A stretch of 64,000 nucleotides of DNA from Comamonas resistens (GTDB taxonomy: Bacteria > Pseudomonadota > Gammaproteobacteria > Burkholderiales > Burkholderiaceae_C). The notes under the pieces were generated by a model, which was given only the letters and a program-made list of their open reading frames with translations, did no database searches and was not told where the DNA came from. The position numbers and the translations under genes are program-made. Shown here piece after piece: positions 62,616 to 64,000 of the stretch (the first letter of the stretch is position 1; each line of letters opens with the position of its first letter). The stretch covers positions 4,464,001 through 4,528,000 of the forward strand of contig NZ_CP125947.1 in the NCBI RefSeq assembly GCF_030064165.1. Reading direction: 5' to 3'.

Positions 62616-62666
62616 TCTGGCTTGGGCCATGCCAGCTTGAAGGCTGCGCCCTCTTTTTACGCTTTC

Positions 62667-62688
62667 AGCCCCGCAACTGCGGGGCTTT
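62667..62688 (+). terminator. Hairpin before the PiuC-type gene
   Basis: AGCCCCGC (62667-62674) pairs perfectly with GCGGGGCT (62679-62686) around AACT, followed by only TT. Only 25 bases before the next start, so it may act as a weak terminator or an attenuator between receptor and hydroxylase. Confidence 0.55.
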
Positions 62689-62710
62689 CCCGTCCGAGGA
62701 AATTCAAAAA

Positions 62711-63391
62711 ATGATGCTGCATATCCCCAATGTCCTGAGCCGCGAGCAGGTTGCCAGCATGCGTGCCGCCATTGATGCCGCCGACTGGGTCGACGGCCGC
62801 GCCACCGTGGGCAGCCAGGGCGCCCAGGTCAAGCGCAACCGGCAGCTGCCCGAGCACTCGCCCGTGGCCCAGGAGCAGGGCCGCATCATCTTGCAGGCGC
62901 TGGCTGCCAACCCGCTGTTCTTCAGCGCTGCCTTGCCCGCGCGCACCATGCCGCCGCTGTTCAACCGCTATAGCGACAGCGAAACCTACGGCCTGCATGT
63001 GGACGGCGCGGCACGCCGCGTCGCAGGCTCCGAGCAGTGGCTGCGCACCGATGTGTCCTGCACGCTGTTTCTCTGCGAACCCGAGGACTACGAGGGCGGC
63101 GAACTGGTCGTGGTGGACAGCTATGGCACGCACGAGGTCAAGTTGCCTGCGGGCGATCTCATCCTCTACCCCTCCACCAGCCTGCACCGGGTCGAACCCG
63201 TCACACGCGGCGAGCGGGTCTGCTCCTTCTTCTGGACTCAGAGCATGGTGCGCGACGATGCACGCCGGGCCCTGCTGTTCGAGATGGACCAGGCCATCAC
63301 GGGCCTGCGCGCAAAATTCGGCGAAACCGAGGAAACCGTGAGCCTGACCGGCCACTATCACAATCTGCTGCGCATGTGGGCCGAGACCTGA
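62711..63391 (+). CDS. piuC: PKHD-type Fe(II)/2-oxoglutarate hydroxylase (PiuC/YbiX)
   Basis: 226 residues with GAGGAAA before the ATG. Double-stranded beta-helix dioxygenase: [11 protein letters not shown] supplies the H-x-D pair (about 96-98), [23 protein letters not shown] supplies the distal His and the 2-oxoglutarate Arg. The start [22 protein letters not shown] and length match YbiX. These proteins regularly follow catecholate TonB receptors, as here, but their substrate is not settled. Probably part of the receptor transcript, subject to the hairpin in between. Confidence 0.93.
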   Translation: MMLHIPNVLSREQVASMRAAIDAADWVDGRATVGSQGAQVKRNRQLPEHSPVAQEQGRIILQALAANPLFFSAALPARTMPPLFNRYSDSETYGLHVDGAARRVAGSEQWLRTDVSCTLFLCEPEDYEGGELVVVDSYGTHEVKLPAGDLILYPSTSLHRVEPVTRGERVCSFFWTQSMVRDDARRALLFEMDQAITGLRAKFGETEETVSLTGHYHNLLRMWAET

Positions 63392-63418
63392 GCCCGGGCC
63401 TGACGCTGAGACTGGTGC

Positions 63419-63982
63419 TCAGGGCCTGTGCTTTTCGGCGCAGCCGACCAGATGGTTGTGCATGCTGGTCATGCATTGGTACATATCGCGCGAGCGGCCC
63501 GTGGCCGCCTTGCAGTCGCTGACCGTGGCCTGGGAGCGCAGCTTCACAAAATGGCCCGTCGTGCTGTCGTACTGGGCCTGGGTGATATAGCCGCCCTTGA
63601 GGTTTTTCCGGCCGTTGTCCAGCATGGTCTCGATCTGGCTGCGGATGTTGTCCACCGCCAGCGCGCAGTTCAGTGCCACTTCCTTCCCATCAACCTTTCT
63701 CAGGCCCTGGGTCAGACCATCGGCCATCTCCTGCGCATCCTTGGGCAGCTTCCTGGTGCCGTCGGGATTACGCTGCTCGCCAAACCGTCCGGCGCCTGCG
63801 CCCGAGCTGCTATTGGGCGATACCTTGACCTGCGATGCATCGGCCTGCTGCGGCGGCAATTGCGAGCCGTAATGCGTCTGCCCCTGCGCATCCACCCATT
63901 TGTAGACGGGCTGCGCCGCCAGGACACCGGCCCAGGCCAGTCCCAGTGTGGCGATGAGCACGCGGCCTCTTGCTGCTGACAT
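63419..63982 (-). CDS. DUF4124-domain exported protein
   Basis: 187 residues. Signal peptide 1-23 (ending AGVLAAQ), then the short DUF4124 motif PVYKWVDAQGQTHYGSQLPP (about 25-44), a flexible Ser/Gly/Ala stretch, and a helical C-terminal part with four Cys (LNCALAVDNIRSQIETML, VSDCKAATGRSRDMYQCM, HNHLVGCAEKH), which may form disulfides in the periplasm. Function unknown. Convergent with the PiuC-type gene; the upstream end lies 18 bases from the window edge, so its promoter is not seen. Confidence 0.8.
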   Translation of the reverse strand: MSAARGRVLIATLGLAWAGVLAAQPVYKWVDAQGQTHYGSQLPPQQADASQVKVSPNSSSGAGAGRFGEQRNPDGTRKLPKDAQEMADGLTQGLRKVDGKEVALNCALAVDNIRSQIETMLDNGRKNLKGGYITQAQYDSTTGHFVKLRSQATVSDCKAATGRSRDMYQCMTSMHNHLVGCAEKHRP

Positions 63983-64000
63983 TGCGACGTTCCCTCTGGT

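Noticed and set aside
1..64000. CRISPR array, prophage, insertion sequence or integrative element
   Set aside because: No regularly spaced repeats, integrase, transposase, phage structural gene or att-like duplication beside the tRNA pair was seen.

Overview
The window looks like a chromosomal segment of a Burkholderiales bacterium of the Comamonadaceae, most likely Comamonas or a close relative. This is inferred from gene content (hpd/phhA with Bug-type receptors, a 2-aminoethylphosphonate importer, fabA-fabB, split glyQ/glyS, lnt-corC), from the GC-rich codon use of the housekeeping genes, and from two families of dispersed intergenic hairpin repeats. No rRNA gene, integrase, transposase, prophage gene or CRISPR array was seen, so the taxonomic call rests on recognition by eye.

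1-5.9 kb: a minus-strand operon encodes a secreted FecR-domain protein, a CHASE2 membrane protein with a cyclase-like domain that appears degenerate, and an outer-membrane beta-barrel-like protein. A Crp/Fnr-type regulator is divergent from it. 5.9-18.4 kb: an AT-richer surface-polysaccharide cluster. It holds an O-acyltransferase, a methyltransferase split at a G7 tract, a GNAT-like protein, a PIG-L deacetylase/GT2 fusion, a GT4-like transferase, a Wzm/Wzt-type ABC exporter, a two-domain glycosyltransferase, a WecB-type epimerase and a WecA-type initiating transferase. Together these fit an ABC-exported O-antigen or similar glycan with variable decoration.

18.5-24.8 kb: glyS and glyQ (minus), then an SPFH protein with a C-terminal excisionase-like HTH, a VOC protein and a double zinc-ribbon membrane protein (plus). 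24.9-31.4 kb: a 2-aminoethylphosphonate-type import operon (binding protein, ATPase, double permease, FAD oxidoreductase) with a divergent LysR regulator. 31.4-37.4 kb: the dTDP-rhamnose operon rfbBDAC, coaX, a Kbp-like BON-LysM protein and galE. The sugar-nucleotide genes probably supply the polysaccharide cluster upstream. 37.4-45.9 kb: rhodanese, a YgjP-like metallopeptidase, plsC, gmhB, fabB, fabA, lnt, corC and a GNAT protein, all minus strand and mostly envelope and fatty-acid functions.

46-51.2 kb: an Lrp/AsnC regulator divergent from hpd, two tandem Bug receptors and phhA, i.e. the Phe to Tyr and 4-hydroxyphenylpyruvate to homogentisate steps. 51.2-58.6 kb: an MscS-family channel, an alpha/beta hydrolase, fadD, two tRNA-Val(CAC) genes, a hemerythrin-like protein and an MBL-fold hydrolase. 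58.6-64 kb: an iron-uptake module (siderophore-interacting protein, divergent MarR regulator, TonB-dependent receptor behind a Fur-box-like site, PiuC-type hydroxylase) and a DUF4124 protein.

Many gene starts were moved downstream to an ATG, GTG or TTG that has a Shine-Dalgarno sequence or begins the conserved protein; these choices are noted per entry.
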